Origin: Micromonospora sp. NBC_01699
GTDB lineage: Bacteria > Actinomycetota > Actinomycetes > Mycobacteriales > Micromonosporaceae
NCBI RefSeq assembly: GCF_036250065.1
Contig: NZ_CP109199.1
Coordinates: 4,960,001-5,024,000, forward strand
Direction: 5' to 3'
DNA: 64,000 bases
The notes beneath the pieces are model-generated. The model was not told the DNA's origin, did no database searches, and saw only the letters and a list, made by a program, of their open reading frames with translations. The position numbers and the translations under genes are program-made. Every line of letters starts with the position of its first letter. Position 1 is the stretch's first letter. Below, in pieces: positions 17,115 to 26,357 of this stretch.

Positions 17115-18440
17115 ATGCCCAAGACGACCGTGTGGCGATCGAGTCTGCGCCGCAGCCTCTGGGCCGTCGGGGACTACCGCAACCTCTGGCTGTCCCAGAC
17201 CACCAGCCTGTTCGGCACCGGCATCACCCTGCTGGCCCTGCCGCTGGTGGCACTGCTCGCCCTCGACGCGACGCCGTTCGAGATCGGCTTGCTCTGGGCC
17301 GTCGAGTACCTGCCGATCCTGCTGATCGGTCTCCCCGCCGGCGTCTGGGTGGAACGGCTGCCGACGCGTGCCGTGATGGTGGGGGCCGACCTGATCCGGG
17401 CGATGGCACTGCTCGCCGTGCCGATCGCGCTGGCCATGGGCTTTCTCAGCATGCCGCTGCTGTACGTCGTGACCTTCATCATCGGCCTGGGCGCGCTGTT
17501 CTACGACGTCGCGCAGCTGTCGGTCCTGCCCACCCTGGTCGCCCAGGACCGCCTCGTCGACGCCAACGGGAAGCTGGAACTGTCCCGCTCGGTCTCCCAG
17601 ATCGGCGGCCCGGCCGTCGGCGGCCTGATGGTGCAGCTGCTCACCGCCCCACTCGCGGTGCTCGCCGACGCGGTCACATACCTGTCGTCGGCGTACTACG
17701 TCCTCCGCATCCGCAAGCCGGCGCCGGTGGACCGACCGCCCGAGAAGAACAGCCTCCGCCAGGACATCCGCGAGGGCATGCGCTTCGTGTTCGGCCACCC
17801 GCTCATGCGCCCGCTGTTGTTGTGCGCCACGCTCGCCGAGCTCGCGTCCGCGATCATCCTTGCCCTGCAAGTGGTCTTCGCGACCGAGGAGCTGTCCCTG
17901 AGCCCCGCGGTGATCGGTGTCGCGTTGGCGGTTGGCAACGGCGGCGGTGTGGTCGGGGCGCTCGTGGCGGAGCCGCTCGCACGCCGTTTCGGCACCGGAA
18001 TCACCTTCATGGCCTCGATCGTGCTGTTCACCGCCGGATCGGCCATCCTGCCGATTTCCACCGGGCCGGTGACATTCGCATCGGGAATGTTCGTCGCCTA
18101 CCTCGGCGCATTCATCTTCAACGTCCTTCAGGTCAGCCTGTGCCAGGCCGTGACGCCACCGCACCTCTTGGGACGAATGAATTCGGTATTCCGGTTCGCC
18201 ACCTGGGGCGTCATTCCTCTGGGTGCGGCCGGCGGCGGACTGCTGGTCGATGTGATCGGGCTACCGGGCGTTTTCTGGTTGGCCGCCGGACTCAACGCCC
18301 TGTCTGTCCTGCCGCCGTTGCTTTCCAGAATCCCCAAGCTGCGTGACGTCGTCCACCACGATTCGGAGATTCCGGCGGCGGAAACCGCGGCCGATGAGAG
18401 ACACGCCTATCCGGAAGAGCCCGCGGCGGGCCTGCGGTAA
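17115..18440 (+). CDS. MFS efflux transporter
   Basis: 441 residues with about twelve hydrophobic segments from residue ~20 to ~405 and a hydrophilic, acidic tail. It resembles the enterobactin-exporter-like branch of MFS often found with NRPS products (N-terminal YRNLWLSQTTSLFGTGITLL; PAGVWVERLPTRAVM between helices 2 and 3). AAAGGAAG precedes the ATG. It is divergent from the minus operon and converges on the NRPS at 18.4-22.3 kb with only 8 bases between stops. Role: probably export of, or self-resistance to, the region A product. Confidence 0.9.
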   Translation: MPKTTVWRSSLRRSLWAVGDYRNLWLSQTTSLFGTGITLLALPLVALLALDATPFEIGLLWAVEYLPILLIGLPAGVWVERLPTRAVMVGADLIRAMALLAVPIALAMGFLSMPLLYVVTFIIGLGALFYDVAQLSVLPTLVAQDRLVDANGKLELSRSVSQIGGPAVGGLMVQLLTAPLAVLADAVTYLSSAYYVLRIRKPAPVDRPPEKNSLRQDIREGMRFVFGHPLMRPLLLCATLAELASAIILALQVVFATEELSLSPAVIGVALAVGNGGGVVGALVAEPLARRFGTGITFMASIVLFTAGSAILPISTGPVTFASGMFVAYLGAFIFNVLQVSLCQAVTPPHLLGRMNSVFRFATWGVIPLGAAGGGLLVDVIGLPGVFWLAAGLNALSVLPPLLSRIPKLRDVVHHDSEIPAAETAADERHAYPEEPAAGLR

Positions 18441-18448
18441 CTCGTCGG

Positions 18449-21400
18449 TCACGTGGTCTCCTCGGGGTCGCCGGAGGCGTTCGTCAGCTCGGCCGATCGC
18501 AGGGCTGCCCTGCGCCGGTCCAGGCGAACGCGCCCGGCGCCCCGTCGTGCCGCTCGATCGGACTCGCCGGCATCCTTACCGGAGTCCAGGTCACGTTCAT
18601 CCAGGTACGTCGCCAGGTGGTGGATCGTCGTGTGCTCGAAGAACGTCACGATCGACAGCTTGTGACCCCGTCCCGCGAGCGCCCGCTGCACCTCGAACAG
18701 AAGCAGCGAGTGCCCACCGATCTCGAAGAAGTTGTCGTCGAGGCCGACTCGTTCCAGCCGCAGTACGGCGCACCAGGTCTCGGCGAGCCACCGCTCCGTA
18801 CCGGTGTGGGGCGCCCGGAAATCGGGGTCGGGCTCGGCCGGCCCCAGAGCCGGCAGAGCCTGCTCGTCCACCTTCCCGTTCCGGTTGAGCGGTAACGAGT
18901 CCAGCAGCACAAGATCGGTGGGAATCATGTAGCGCGGCACCCTGCCGGCAAGATGCTCACGCAGCTGCTGCCGCAGCGCCGGCCGGTCCTCCGCTTCGAG
19001 GTAGGCGACGAGACGCTTCTCCCCCGTCCCGTTCTCGCTGGTCCTGGCCAGTACCACCGCGTCGGTGACCGCGGGGTGTGCGCGCAGTGCCTCGACGATC
19101 TCGACCGGTTCGATCCGGTAGCCACGCAGCTTGATCTGGCGATCGCGACGGCCGATGAAGTCGATCTGACCGCCCGGGAGGTGCCGGGCGAGGTCGCCGG
19201 TGCGGTACATCCGGCTCCCGGGGACGTCCGAGAACGGGTCGGGGACGAAGCGGTCCGCGGTGAGCCGGGCCGAACCGTGGTAGCCGCGGGCGACTCCGAT
19301 GCCGCCGATCCAGAGCTCTCCGGGCACTCCGGGCGCGACCAGCTGCTGCCACGCGTCCAAGATGTAGACGCTGGTTCCGGCGATCGGACGGCCGATGTCC
19401 GGCGGTCCGTGCGGGGTTTCGGCGGGTTCGATGTGCCCGGCCGTCGCGGTCGCCGTGGTCTCCGTCGGGCCGTACTCGTTGAGCACCCGGAACGGCAGGT
19501 CGCCGGACGGCCGGACCCGGAGCCGGTCGCCCCCGATGATCAGCTTCCGCAGGGCCGACCCGGCCGGCCAGTTCAGCGCCAGCACGCGCTCGGCCAGCGC
19601 CGTCGGCAACTCGGTGACGGTGATCCCCTCGTCGACCAGCCACGAGCGCAGGCGCCCGGGATCGAGCTTGGTGTCCTGGTCGGGCACGTACAGGGTCGCG
19701 CCGGAGGTCAGGGTCGGCCAGATGTCGGTCACGGACGGATCGAACCCGGGCGAGGCGATCTGGGCGACCCGGTCGGACGGACCGAGGTCGCAGCGCCGAC
19801 GACGCCAGGCGACGACATTGGACAGCGACCGGTGCTCGACCATCACGATCTTCGGCTGGCCGGTCGAGCCGGATGTCGCGATGAGGTAGGCGAGGTCGTT
19901 GTACGCCGCCTGGTCCGACGGACCGGCGTCGACCGCATCGGGAACATCCGGCAGCCGGTCCATCGGCAGCCGTGCGAGATCACCCGGAAGGCGGTTCGCG
20001 ATCACGCTGTCGGTGATGACGAGGACGACGCCGGCGGCGGCGTACTGGCCGGCCAGGCGTGCCGGCGGATTCTCCGGGTCCAGGGGAAGGTAGGCCGCCC
20101 CGACGCACAACACGGCAAGCTCGGCGATCACCAGGTCCGCGCCACGGGGCAGACACAGACCCACGAACGTACGGGGCAGGACACCGTTGGCGCGGAGGAT
20201 GCCGGCCAGCGAGTCCGCCCGACGGATCAGCTCGGCGTAGCTGACCTCGCGGGCCCCGTCGCGGATGGCCGGTGCGTCCGGTGTGTTCCGGGCCCGCGCC
20301 CGGACCGCCTGGTGAACGAGCGGGCCGCCGTCGGCAGGGTGATGGCGCTCGGGATTCCAGTCGGTCAGCATCCTGACGCGGTCGGCCGGGCCGAGCACCG
20401 CCAGCTTGAACAGCGGTGCCGCCGGCCCGGCAATCGCATCAGCCAGCAGCCGCAGGTAGCTCTCGGCCATCCGGGTGACGGTCGCGCGGTCGAACAGATC
20501 GACGCCGTACTCCCAGAGCATGGTGATCCGGCCGTCGGTGTGATCGGCGTCGGGGCCCTGCCTCTGCGCGCGCGGGATCACCACGACGTTCAGATCCAGC
20601 TTCGCCGCGCCATTCCCGTGCTCGAAGATCGTCCCGGTCGCTCCGGCAAGGTCTAGGTTCGGGATCGGGGAGTCATCGATGCTGAAGAGGACGTCGGTCA
20701 GCGGGTTACGGCCCGGCTCCCGAGCGGGGTTGAGCACCCGGACCAGCTCCGAGAACGGCAACAGCTCGTTCGCCGTCGCGTCCAGCACGACGCTGTGTAC
20801 CTTTCCGACCAGGTCTTCGAAGCCCAGCGTGGCGTCGACCTCGCACCGCAACAGCACCGTGTTGACGAACATGCCGACCAGGTCCTCGGTCCGGGGCACC
20901 TGTCGACTGGCGAACGAAGACCCGACGCAGATGTCCCGCTGTCCGGTGTAGCGGTACAGGTATGCGTAGAAGGCCGCGAGCATGGTGCTGAACAACGTCA
21001 CCCGGTGAGCGCGGCAGAATGAGCGCAGCGCCGCCGCGAGCCCGGCTGGCAGGTCCACCCGCAGGGTCTGCCCGCGGAAACTCTGGATCCCGGGTCTGGC
21101 GCGGTCCGCCGGCAGCTCCAGCCGGGGTGGAAGGTCGCTGAGCTGGTTCTGCCAGTAAGCGAGCTGCGCCCGCATGGGCGGGGTCTCCAGCGCCGAGCGT
21201 TGCCAGCGCGCAAAGTCCCGGTATTGGATGGGCAGCTCGGCCGTCGATGGCTCGACGCCTTGGGCGAACGCGTTGTACAGCGACTTGAAGTCGCGCATCA
21301 GCAGCGAGAAGGACCACCCGTCGTGCAGCAGGTGGTTCTGCACGACGATGATTTCGTATACCTCGTCCGACAGCCGCACCACGGTCCAGCGAATCAGCGG

Positions 21401-22348
21401 CAGATGTTCCATGGCGAACGGCCTGCGCATTTCGCCGGATACGATCTCGTCCAGCAGTTTCTGCTGTCCTTCGCGAATGTTACTGATGTCGAGTCGTGCG
21501 GCCTGGACCGGTTGTGGCGGATGCACCACCTGCCACGGTCTACCACCGACCTCCGAGTACGTGGTGCGCAGGATCTCGTGCCGTCGATGAATTTCCGTGA
21601 TCACACGGTCGAGCCGGTCGAGATCGAAGGGGCCGGCAACGCGGATCGTCGTCTGCGCATGGTGGGCAATGGTGTCCGGAGCGAATCGATGAAGGAACCA
21701 AATCTGTTCCTGTTGAAATGACAGGGGGATCCCGGTGTCGGTGTCCAGCTCGGAAACCGGAGGCAGGATCGAGAGGGCCGGATCGGGCTGCGCGGACTCC
21801 AGCCAGTCGGCGAGTTCGGCGATGGTACGGTGCTGGAACAGCCCTCGGAGCGGAAGGTCGATGCCGAACTCCGACCTGATCCGGGCGATCACGCGGAGCG
21901 CGGTCAACGAGTGTCCACCGAGGTCGAACGGGTCGTCCCGAATCCCGACGCGATCGATGCCGACCGCCGCACCCCAGATCTTGACGACCCCCCGTTCCGT
22001 AGCGGTCCGGGGCGCGACATACGGTACGCGCTCCCGCCGTTTCCAGTGGTTGGCCTGCGGCAGCGCGGCCAGGTTCACCTCCCCGTCGTCGGTCATCGGC
22101 AGCGCGTCGAGGACCACGTACGCCTGTGGTGCCGTTGGCACGGGCAGCCGGTCCCGCAGATGGGCGGTCAGCTCAGCCGCCCGGGGAACCCGTCGTCGAT
22201 CGCGGGGCACGACATACGCGATGAGGTGGGTCTCGTTCCGGCCGGCCAGCACATGGGCGTGTGCGACCGTCTGGTGCCCGGCGAGTACGCCGGCGACGTC
22301 GGCAGGTTCGGCCGGGTACCCGCGGGTCTTGGTCTGGTCGTCAGTCAT
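18449..22348 (-). CDS. NRPS: vestigial A fragment, T, C, A, T
   Basis: 1299 residues. The first ~110 resemble only the small C-terminal subdomain of an A domain, and the A10 motif NGKVD reads DGEVNLAAL, with the catalytic Lys replaced by Glu. Then come a carrier (DLGGHSLTAL), a condensation domain with NHLLHDGWS (~339; first His is Asn, catalytic second His kept), a full A domain (ATSGSTGQPK; RNGKVDE) and a last carrier (EIGGHSLLLF). Pocket residues by eye: D-P-T-E-I-G-E-A-T, not recognised. There is no thioesterase. The protein ends in a basic tail. The N-terminal stub looks like a product of gene fission or recombination; no coding continues upstream of 22348. Confidence 0.92.
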   Translation of the reverse strand: MTDDQTKTRGYPAEPADVAGVLAGHQTVAHAHVLAGRNETHLIAYVVPRDRRRVPRAAELTAHLRDRLPVPTAPQAYVVLDALPMTDDGEVNLAALPQANHWKRRERVPYVAPRTATERGVVKIWGAAVGIDRVGIRDDPFDLGGHSLTALRVIARIRSEFGIDLPLRGLFQHRTIAELADWLESAQPDPALSILPPVSELDTDTGIPLSFQQEQIWFLHRFAPDTIAHHAQTTIRVAGPFDLDRLDRVITEIHRRHEILRTTYSEVGGRPWQVVHPPQPVQAARLDISNIREGQQKLLDEIVSGEMRRPFAMEHLPLIRWTVVRLSDEVYEIIVVQNHLLHDGWSFSLLMRDFKSLYNAFAQGVEPSTAELPIQYRDFARWQRSALETPPMRAQLAYWQNQLSDLPPRLELPADRARPGIQSFRGQTLRVDLPAGLAAALRSFCRAHRVTLFSTMLAAFYAYLYRYTGQRDICVGSSFASRQVPRTEDLVGMFVNTVLLRCEVDATLGFEDLVGKVHSVVLDATANELLPFSELVRVLNPAREPGRNPLTDVLFSIDDSPIPNLDLAGATGTIFEHGNGAAKLDLNVVVIPRAQRQGPDADHTDGRITMLWEYGVDLFDRATVTRMAESYLRLLADAIAGPAAPLFKLAVLGPADRVRMLTDWNPERHHPADGGPLVHQAVRARARNTPDAPAIRDGAREVSYAELIRRADSLAGILRANGVLPRTFVGLCLPRGADLVIAELAVLCVGAAYLPLDPENPPARLAGQYAAAGVVLVITDSVIANRLPGDLARLPMDRLPDVPDAVDAGPSDQAAYNDLAYLIATSGSTGQPKIVMVEHRSLSNVVAWRRRRCDLGPSDRVAQIASPGFDPSVTDIWPTLTSGATLYVPDQDTKLDPGRLRSWLVDEGITVTELPTALAERVLALNWPAGSALRKLIIGGDRLRVRPSGDLPFRVLNEYGPTETTATATAGHIEPAETPHGPPDIGRPIAGTSVYILDAWQQLVAPGVPGELWIGGIGVARGYHGSARLTADRFVPDPFSDVPGSRMYRTGDLARHLPGGQIDFIGRRDRQIKLRGYRIEPVEIVEALRAHPAVTDAVVLARTSENGTGEKRLVAYLEAEDRPALRQQLREHLAGRVPRYMIPTDLVLLDSLPLNRNGKVDEQALPALGPAEPDPDFRAPHTGTERWLAETWCAVLRLERVGLDDNFFEIGGHSLLLFEVQRALAGRGHKLSIVTFFEHTTIHHLATYLDERDLDSGKDAGESDRAARRGAGRVRLDRRRAALRSAELTNASGDPEETT

Positions 22349-22662
22349 CGGACCCCGTTGAGCAATTGAATACTGCCACCCATGACGGTTGTCGCGTCTA
22401 TTCTTGAAATGATGCGACGACCGGTTCCACGATTCATGACGACCCGAGTCCCATGAGCGTCGACTCGCCTCATGTCCTGCACTCCATCTGTGTAAACGTC
22501 AGAATCTCGCTGTCGCAACGTGCATTTTCTCCTGGCCTTGCGATATCCGCCGCGCTCTTGTCGGGTGAGGCATAGCGAGAAACCTGCCCTGACGTCAAGG
22601 AGTTACTTTTCAGTTGCATGCCAGCTCGCAGGCCAATTCACCCGCAATCCATTCCGGTCCTG

Positions 22663-22691
22663 ATTAGTTCAGATAGGCACGTCTATGTCAA
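22663..22691 (-). promoter_or_regulatory. Candidate promoter for the 1299-aa NRPS
   Basis: On the minus strand TTGACA, 17 nt, ACTAAT; it lies about 315 nt before the NRPS start, implying a long leader. Supported by consensus match only. Confidence 0.4.
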
Positions 22692-22772
22692 GAGACGGAG
22701 GGTATTCCAATCTGAACGATAGGAGACTCGCACGTGAACGGCGCCGGATATGCGCTGGTCACCACCGTACCC

Positions 22773-22801
22773 TTGACAGGGCCCGGATCGAGTGATCAAA
22801 T
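22773..22801 (+). promoter_or_regulatory. Candidate promoter for the mbtH remnant
   Basis: TTGACA, 17 nt, TCAAAT, with the -10 end 45 nt before the ATG at 22847. Perfect -35 and ideal spacing; consensus match only. Confidence 0.45.
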
Positions 22802-22846
22802 ATTGCCCAGCATTCCGACGGCCGCCACAGTGAGGCGAGTTGCGTG

Positions 22847-23035
22847 ATGAGCGGAAACCCGTTCGATGACAAAACGCTGACTTACGTCGTGATGGTGAAT
22901 GGCGAGAACCAGCACGCGCTGTGGCCGGAGCTTGTCGACATTCCCGACGGATGGTCACCCGTCTGGCGGACCCAACCCGGCGGCGGTTACGGGCTTCGCT
23001 ATCCCGACATCATCGATGGACCGCCGCGCTCACCG
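22847..23035 (+). pseudogene. MbtH-like protein, C-terminal half degraded or frameshifted
   Basis: ATG at 22847 after GAGGCGAG. The first ~40 residues are a clear MbtH: SGNPFDD start, then QHALWPELVDIPDGW. MbtH normally continues with CLxYVxxxWTDxRPxSL and stops near 65-70 residues. Here the frame reads GLRYPDII and continues without a WTD motif for about 160 codons in all. A TGG-ACC (WT) occurs two bases out of frame at the right distance, so a small frameshift near 23017 is the simplest explanation. MbtH helps A domains fold or act. A second, intact MbtH is encoded in region B and might serve both clusters. Confidence 0.65.
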
Positions 23036-23347
23036 TGCCACGACCACGTGCCCGCCAGAAACCGGTACGACTCCGACCGGTGGCTCCCCTGGTTGACTTA
23101 CAGGCCTCGGACCTTGCACACCTGCCGACCTTCGTCCACTTCGGACGGATTGCCGGTGACACCCGCTGGTAGGATCGCCGCCACGATGTGCCCTGCAACG
23201 GGAGGGCATGCCTGTGGAGCCTTGGCCGGCTGGACAACGGCAGTCGGAGACTGCCAGGGAAGGATTCGTCCGACGATCCCCGGGCCGAGGAGACGGGCCA
23301 CTTGGCCCCGTGGTGCAGATTACAGAGGGTGAGAACGCAAGGAGCAA
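23036..23347. other. Stretch without recognisable gene
   Basis: About 310 bases covering the out-of-frame continuation after the mbtH remnant and the leader of the next gene. AAGGAG at ~23340 is the ribosome site for the gene starting at 23348. Nothing else is recognised. Confidence 0.5.
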
Positions 23348-24370
23348 GTGGTGGCGGGCGACCTTCCGAACGCTTCGGTAGACGAGACGGACAACGAAGA
23401 CGGGAGCCGTCGGGGCAGGAAGGCGACGCCGCCGAACCCGGACAGCGGTCCCGTCGCGGCGTTCGCCCGTGAACTCTGGGATCTCAAGCGCCGCGCTGGC
23501 GACCCGTCGTACGCCGCGATGCGCACCAGGCTCGGCGCGGCGGTGTCGCGGTCGTCGCTGTCGGCGGCGACCCGTGGGACCGCACTCCCGAGTTGGGAGA
23601 CGACCTGGGAGTTCGTCCGGGTCCTGGCGGTCGACACCCTTGGTGCCGACGCGGCGGACACCAGACGCGATTGGTGGGCTCGTTGGAAGGCCGCCGGTGC
23701 CGCCGAACCAGGAGGTGCCAGCGCACCGCCCCGGGCACCTGCGCCGCCCCGGGCACCTGCACCGCCCGAGGCACCTGCGCCGCCCGAGGCGCCTGCACCG
23801 CCCGAGGCGCCTGCACCGCCTCAGCCGCCTACACCGCCCGAGGCGGATCCCGTACCCCAGGGAGCGGGAGCCTTTCCCGGGCCCGTTGTCCGTCTGACCG
23901 TGACCCAGCTGACCGCGGCCGTTGTCGCGGCCCTGTTCGCGGTCGTCGCCGTCGGGCTGCTGGTCGGCTGGTCCTTCGCGCCGTCCGGCGAGCCCGCACC
24001 GGAGTCCACTGTCGACAACGCCCAGCTCGATGATGCCGCGTTCGAGGGCGACATCACCATCCCGGACGGCACCGTGGTGGCTCCTTCCCAGGTGTTCACG
24101 AAGGTGTGGCAGCTTCGCAACACCGGGCAGGTCCGCTGGGAAGGCCGCTATCTGACCCGGATGAACACCACCGACTGTTCGGCGCCCGACATGGTGCCCA
24201 TTCCAACCACCGAGCCCGGCGAGTCGGTGCGGATCACGGTGCAGGTCACCGCAAGCCCCACGCCCGCCCGCTGCAAAATCTACTGGAAGGCAACCGATGC
24301 CTCGCGGCGTCTGCTCCTCCCCGACAAGAATCCGATCTTCTTGGACGTGATCGTGCAGGAGGAAAAGTAG
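23348..24370 (+). CDS. HTH/Pro-rich/transmembrane protein with NBR1-Ig-like domain
   Basis: 340 residues. Residues ~35-105 resemble the short actinobacterial HTH-like module (FARELWDLKRRAG ... SRSSLSAATRGTALPSW). Residues ~119-165 are a Pro/Ala hexapeptide repeat, ~178-208 one membrane helix, and ~230-335 an NBR1-Ig-like beta domain (FTKVWQLRNTGQVRWEG). The layout suggests an inside-facing DNA-binding-like head and an outside Ig-like tail joined through the membrane. GTG 23348 or the next GTG may be used; AAGGAG lies just upstream. It does not look biosynthetic and its role is unknown. Confidence 0.82.
   Translation: MVAGDLPNASVDETDNEDGSRRGRKATPPNPDSGPVAAFARELWDLKRRAGDPSYAAMRTRLGAAVSRSSLSAATRGTALPSWETTWEFVRVLAVDTLGADAADTRRDWWARWKAAGAAEPGGASAPPRAPAPPRAPAPPEAPAPPEAPAPPEAPAPPQPPTPPEADPVPQGAGAFPGPVVRLTVTQLTAAVVAALFAVVAVGLLVGWSFAPSGEPAPESTVDNAQLDDAAFEGDITIPDGTVVAPSQVFTKVWQLRNTGQVRWEGRYLTRMNTTDCSAPDMVPIPTTEPGESVRITVQVTASPTPARCKIYWKATDASRRLLLPDKNPIFLDVIVQEEK
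23726..23845 (+). repeat. 18-bp coding tandem repeat
   Basis: Six full units plus a partial one of an 18-bp sequence beginning CCGCCC, encoding the hexapeptides APPRAP/APPEAP/APPQPP between the HTH-like head and the membrane helix. Units 4 and 5 are identical and the outer ones diverge, so copy number may vary between strains. Confidence 0.85.
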
Positions 24371-24434
24371 CCGCTACCGGGAGACCACCGCGAACCCGGC
24401 CGACGAGGGTTCCCGTCCGGCCGACCAAGCGGTA

Positions 24435-24500
24435 GGCAGCGAAGCCCCGGTGCCGAGAAGTCCTTGGACGGACTCCTTCGACCAGCGGAGCTTCGCTGCC
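24435..24500. terminator. Inverted repeat between convergent genes
   Basis: An 11-bp perfect inverted repeat (GGCAGCGAAGC ... GCTTCGCTGCC) around a ~44-bp centre that itself contains a partial GAAGTCC/GGACTCC pairing. It sits between the stops of two convergent genes, so a bidirectional terminator is likely. Confidence 0.5.
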
Positions 24501-24571
24501 CTTCATGCCGCCCCCGATCGGGTCACCTCAACCCGCGGACGAAACAGTCCGGCGTCTGGCTGCCGTAGCAA

Positions 24572-25783
24572 TCAGTCGCCGTGGGGATTCTGCATCGAGA
24601 CGTGGACGTGGTCATAGTGACCGCCGGTCACACCGGATCCGGCGGTGTACGTGCGCCAGCCCTCGGACGCGCGCTCGACGCTCCAGATCATGCCGTCCCA
24701 GATCACGTAGCGGACATCCAGCTCGCTGGCGTACTTCTGTAGCCACCGGGCCAGCTTCCAGCCCTGCGCTTCCTGGGCCGCGTTCGGGTAGGAGCCGATC
24801 GCGTTCGAGATCGTGCAGTCCAGGGCGTTGCCGGTGTTGTGGTTGCTCGTCGCGGGCTCGTAGCTGCGGTAGTCGCCCACCCAGCAGTGGGTCTCGCCGG
24901 TCAGGTCGGCGATCTGGGTGTCGACGAACTGGGTGCGGGCAGTGGCGTTAGGCGCCTGGCTGGCCGCTGACGGGTGCGGGTTGCTCGGCGGAGCCGAGTA
25001 GGGACCCGAGTCGTCGCCACCGCCGCCACCACCGCCACCGCCACCGGTTCCGCCGATCCGGTGGGAGGCGTTCTCGTTCTTGATGCCCGCGTTGAGGTTG
25101 ACCTTGCCGCCCGCCGGGATCGTCTGGCTGGTGCCGGCGTACCCGCTGTTGAAGAACACGGTCACCGACTGGCTGGTGCGGTTCCACGCTGCCGCGGCGT
25201 TGTTCTTCACGCACACGCCCTGACCGCTGCCCGCGCTCTTGAACTCGTAACAGGTCGGCTGGCTGTCGCCGTAGTTCGAAACCGACGTCGCGAAATCGGA
25301 CACCGAGCCCTGGTGGTCGCTGTTGTAGTACAGGCAGAACTCGTCGTCCTGACACACGCCGTCACGATCCGCCGACGGCGAGCCGAACCGGTGGGAGGCG
25401 TTCTCGTTCTTGAGGCTTGAGTTGAGGTTGACCTTGCCGCCCGCCCCGATCGTCTGGCTGGTGCCGCCGTACCCGCTGTTGAAGAACACGGTCACCGACC
25501 TGTCGGTGCGATTCCACACTGACGCGGCATTGTTCTTCACGCACACCTGCTGACCGGTGCCCGCGCTCCTGAAGTCGTAGCAGGTCGGCTGGCTGTCACC
25601 GTAGTCGGAGATCGACGTCGCGAAATCGGACACCGAGCCCTGGTGGTCACTGTTGAAGTACAGGCAGAACTCGCCCGTCTCACAAACCCCGTCACGAGCC
25701 GTCGCCGCGTAGGCGGGGACCGTGCCGAAGAACACGCTGATCAACGCGCCGATCAGCGCCACGAAAGCGAACCTCTTTACCAC
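24572..25783 (-). CDS. Secreted tandem I36-inhibitor domains fused to a wall-hydrolase-like domain
   Basis: 403 residues from GTG 25783 (GAAGGG upstream). The signal peptide runs to about AYA-ATA (~32). Two near-identical peptidase-inhibitor-I36/beta-gamma-crystallin-like domains follow (~35-130 and ~140-240), each beginning DGVCxxxEFCLY and holding four Cys. A ten-Gly linker leads to a C-terminal domain (~265-403) with HNTGNALDC and GGHYDHVHVSM, resembling the ARB-07466/VanY-like hydrolase domain of actinobacteria. It is probably exported and may act on peptidoglycan or on rival proteases. The two I36 copies are very similar at DNA level too, so the duplication looks recent. Confidence 0.87.
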   Translation of the reverse strand: MVKRFAFVALIGALISVFFGTVPAYAATARDGVCETGEFCLYFNSDHQGSVSDFATSISDYGDSQPTCYDFRSAGTGQQVCVKNNAASVWNRTDRSVTVFFNSGYGGTSQTIGAGGKVNLNSSLKNENASHRFGSPSADRDGVCQDDEFCLYYNSDHQGSVSDFATSVSNYGDSQPTCYEFKSAGSGQGVCVKNNAAAAWNRTSQSVTVFFNSGYAGTSQTIPAGGKVNLNAGIKNENASHRIGGTGGGGGGGGGGDDSGPYSAPPSNPHPSAASQAPNATARTQFVDTQIADLTGETHCWVGDYRSYEPATSNHNTGNALDCTISNAIGSYPNAAQEAQGWKLARWLQKYASELDVRYVIWDGMIWSVERASEGWRTYTAGSGVTGGHYDHVHVSMQNPHGD

Positions 25784-26357
25784 TGCACGCCCTTCTTGAT
25801 CCCTGCAAAATCCCATGATGGAGGCACCGAACCGCGCCACCCCCGCCTCCTTCCGAATTGTCGGAATCTCCCTGTCAGGGAAGCTCAGTTTCGGCAGGAG
25901 GGACGTTAGCGGCGAATTTTGGCCAATGCGACGGCACAATGACCAAACAATGGCTCTGGTCATTTGGCCGAACCCGTACCCCGCCGCCGGGCCACGTCGG
26001 TCCGTGCCGGCAGCCGGGCTGGACCTGGTGCATCGGGGGCGGTCGCCGACGGCCTTGTCCTGCTCAGGATGGGTGCGGTGGTCGGTGCCGACGAGAGCGA
26101 AGTACCGGACCGAGGCGAACTTGGCCTCGATCCGGTACCGGCCGGGTCACGTCCGCCTGTTCAACCGCCGCTCCGACACCAACCGGTACGGAATGGAATT
26201 GGCCAGCACCTACACCTGGATCAAACACCGGATCCATTGTTCGGAGTTGATTGATCCGCAGCTCGCAGGCTGTCGGTCAATCATCGTGGCCACTATCAAT
26301 GTTGGTAGCGGGGCGTTCACCAAGCCGATCCGCCCCGGGAGAAGGAGTTGAGTTTCC
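25784..26357. other. Divergent intergenic region
   Basis: 574 bases between the minus-strand I36/hydrolase gene and the plus-strand sapA-like gene. An open frame across it has no recognisable domain and is judged spurious. The last bases carry GGGAGAAGGAG, the ribosome site for the next gene. Confidence 0.55.

Larger units (their letters stand above)
22349..22846. other. Intergenic region with divergent promoters
   Basis: 498 bases, more AT-rich than its neighbours, between the minus-strand NRPS and the mbtH remnant. Two TTGACA-type promoters facing opposite ways are listed separately. I see no gene. Confidence 0.6.

Noticed and set aside
25815-26351. Plus-strand open frame upstream of the sapA-like gene
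   Set aside because: No recognisable motif and low-complexity Arg/Pro translation; it overlaps the region expected to hold divergent promoters.
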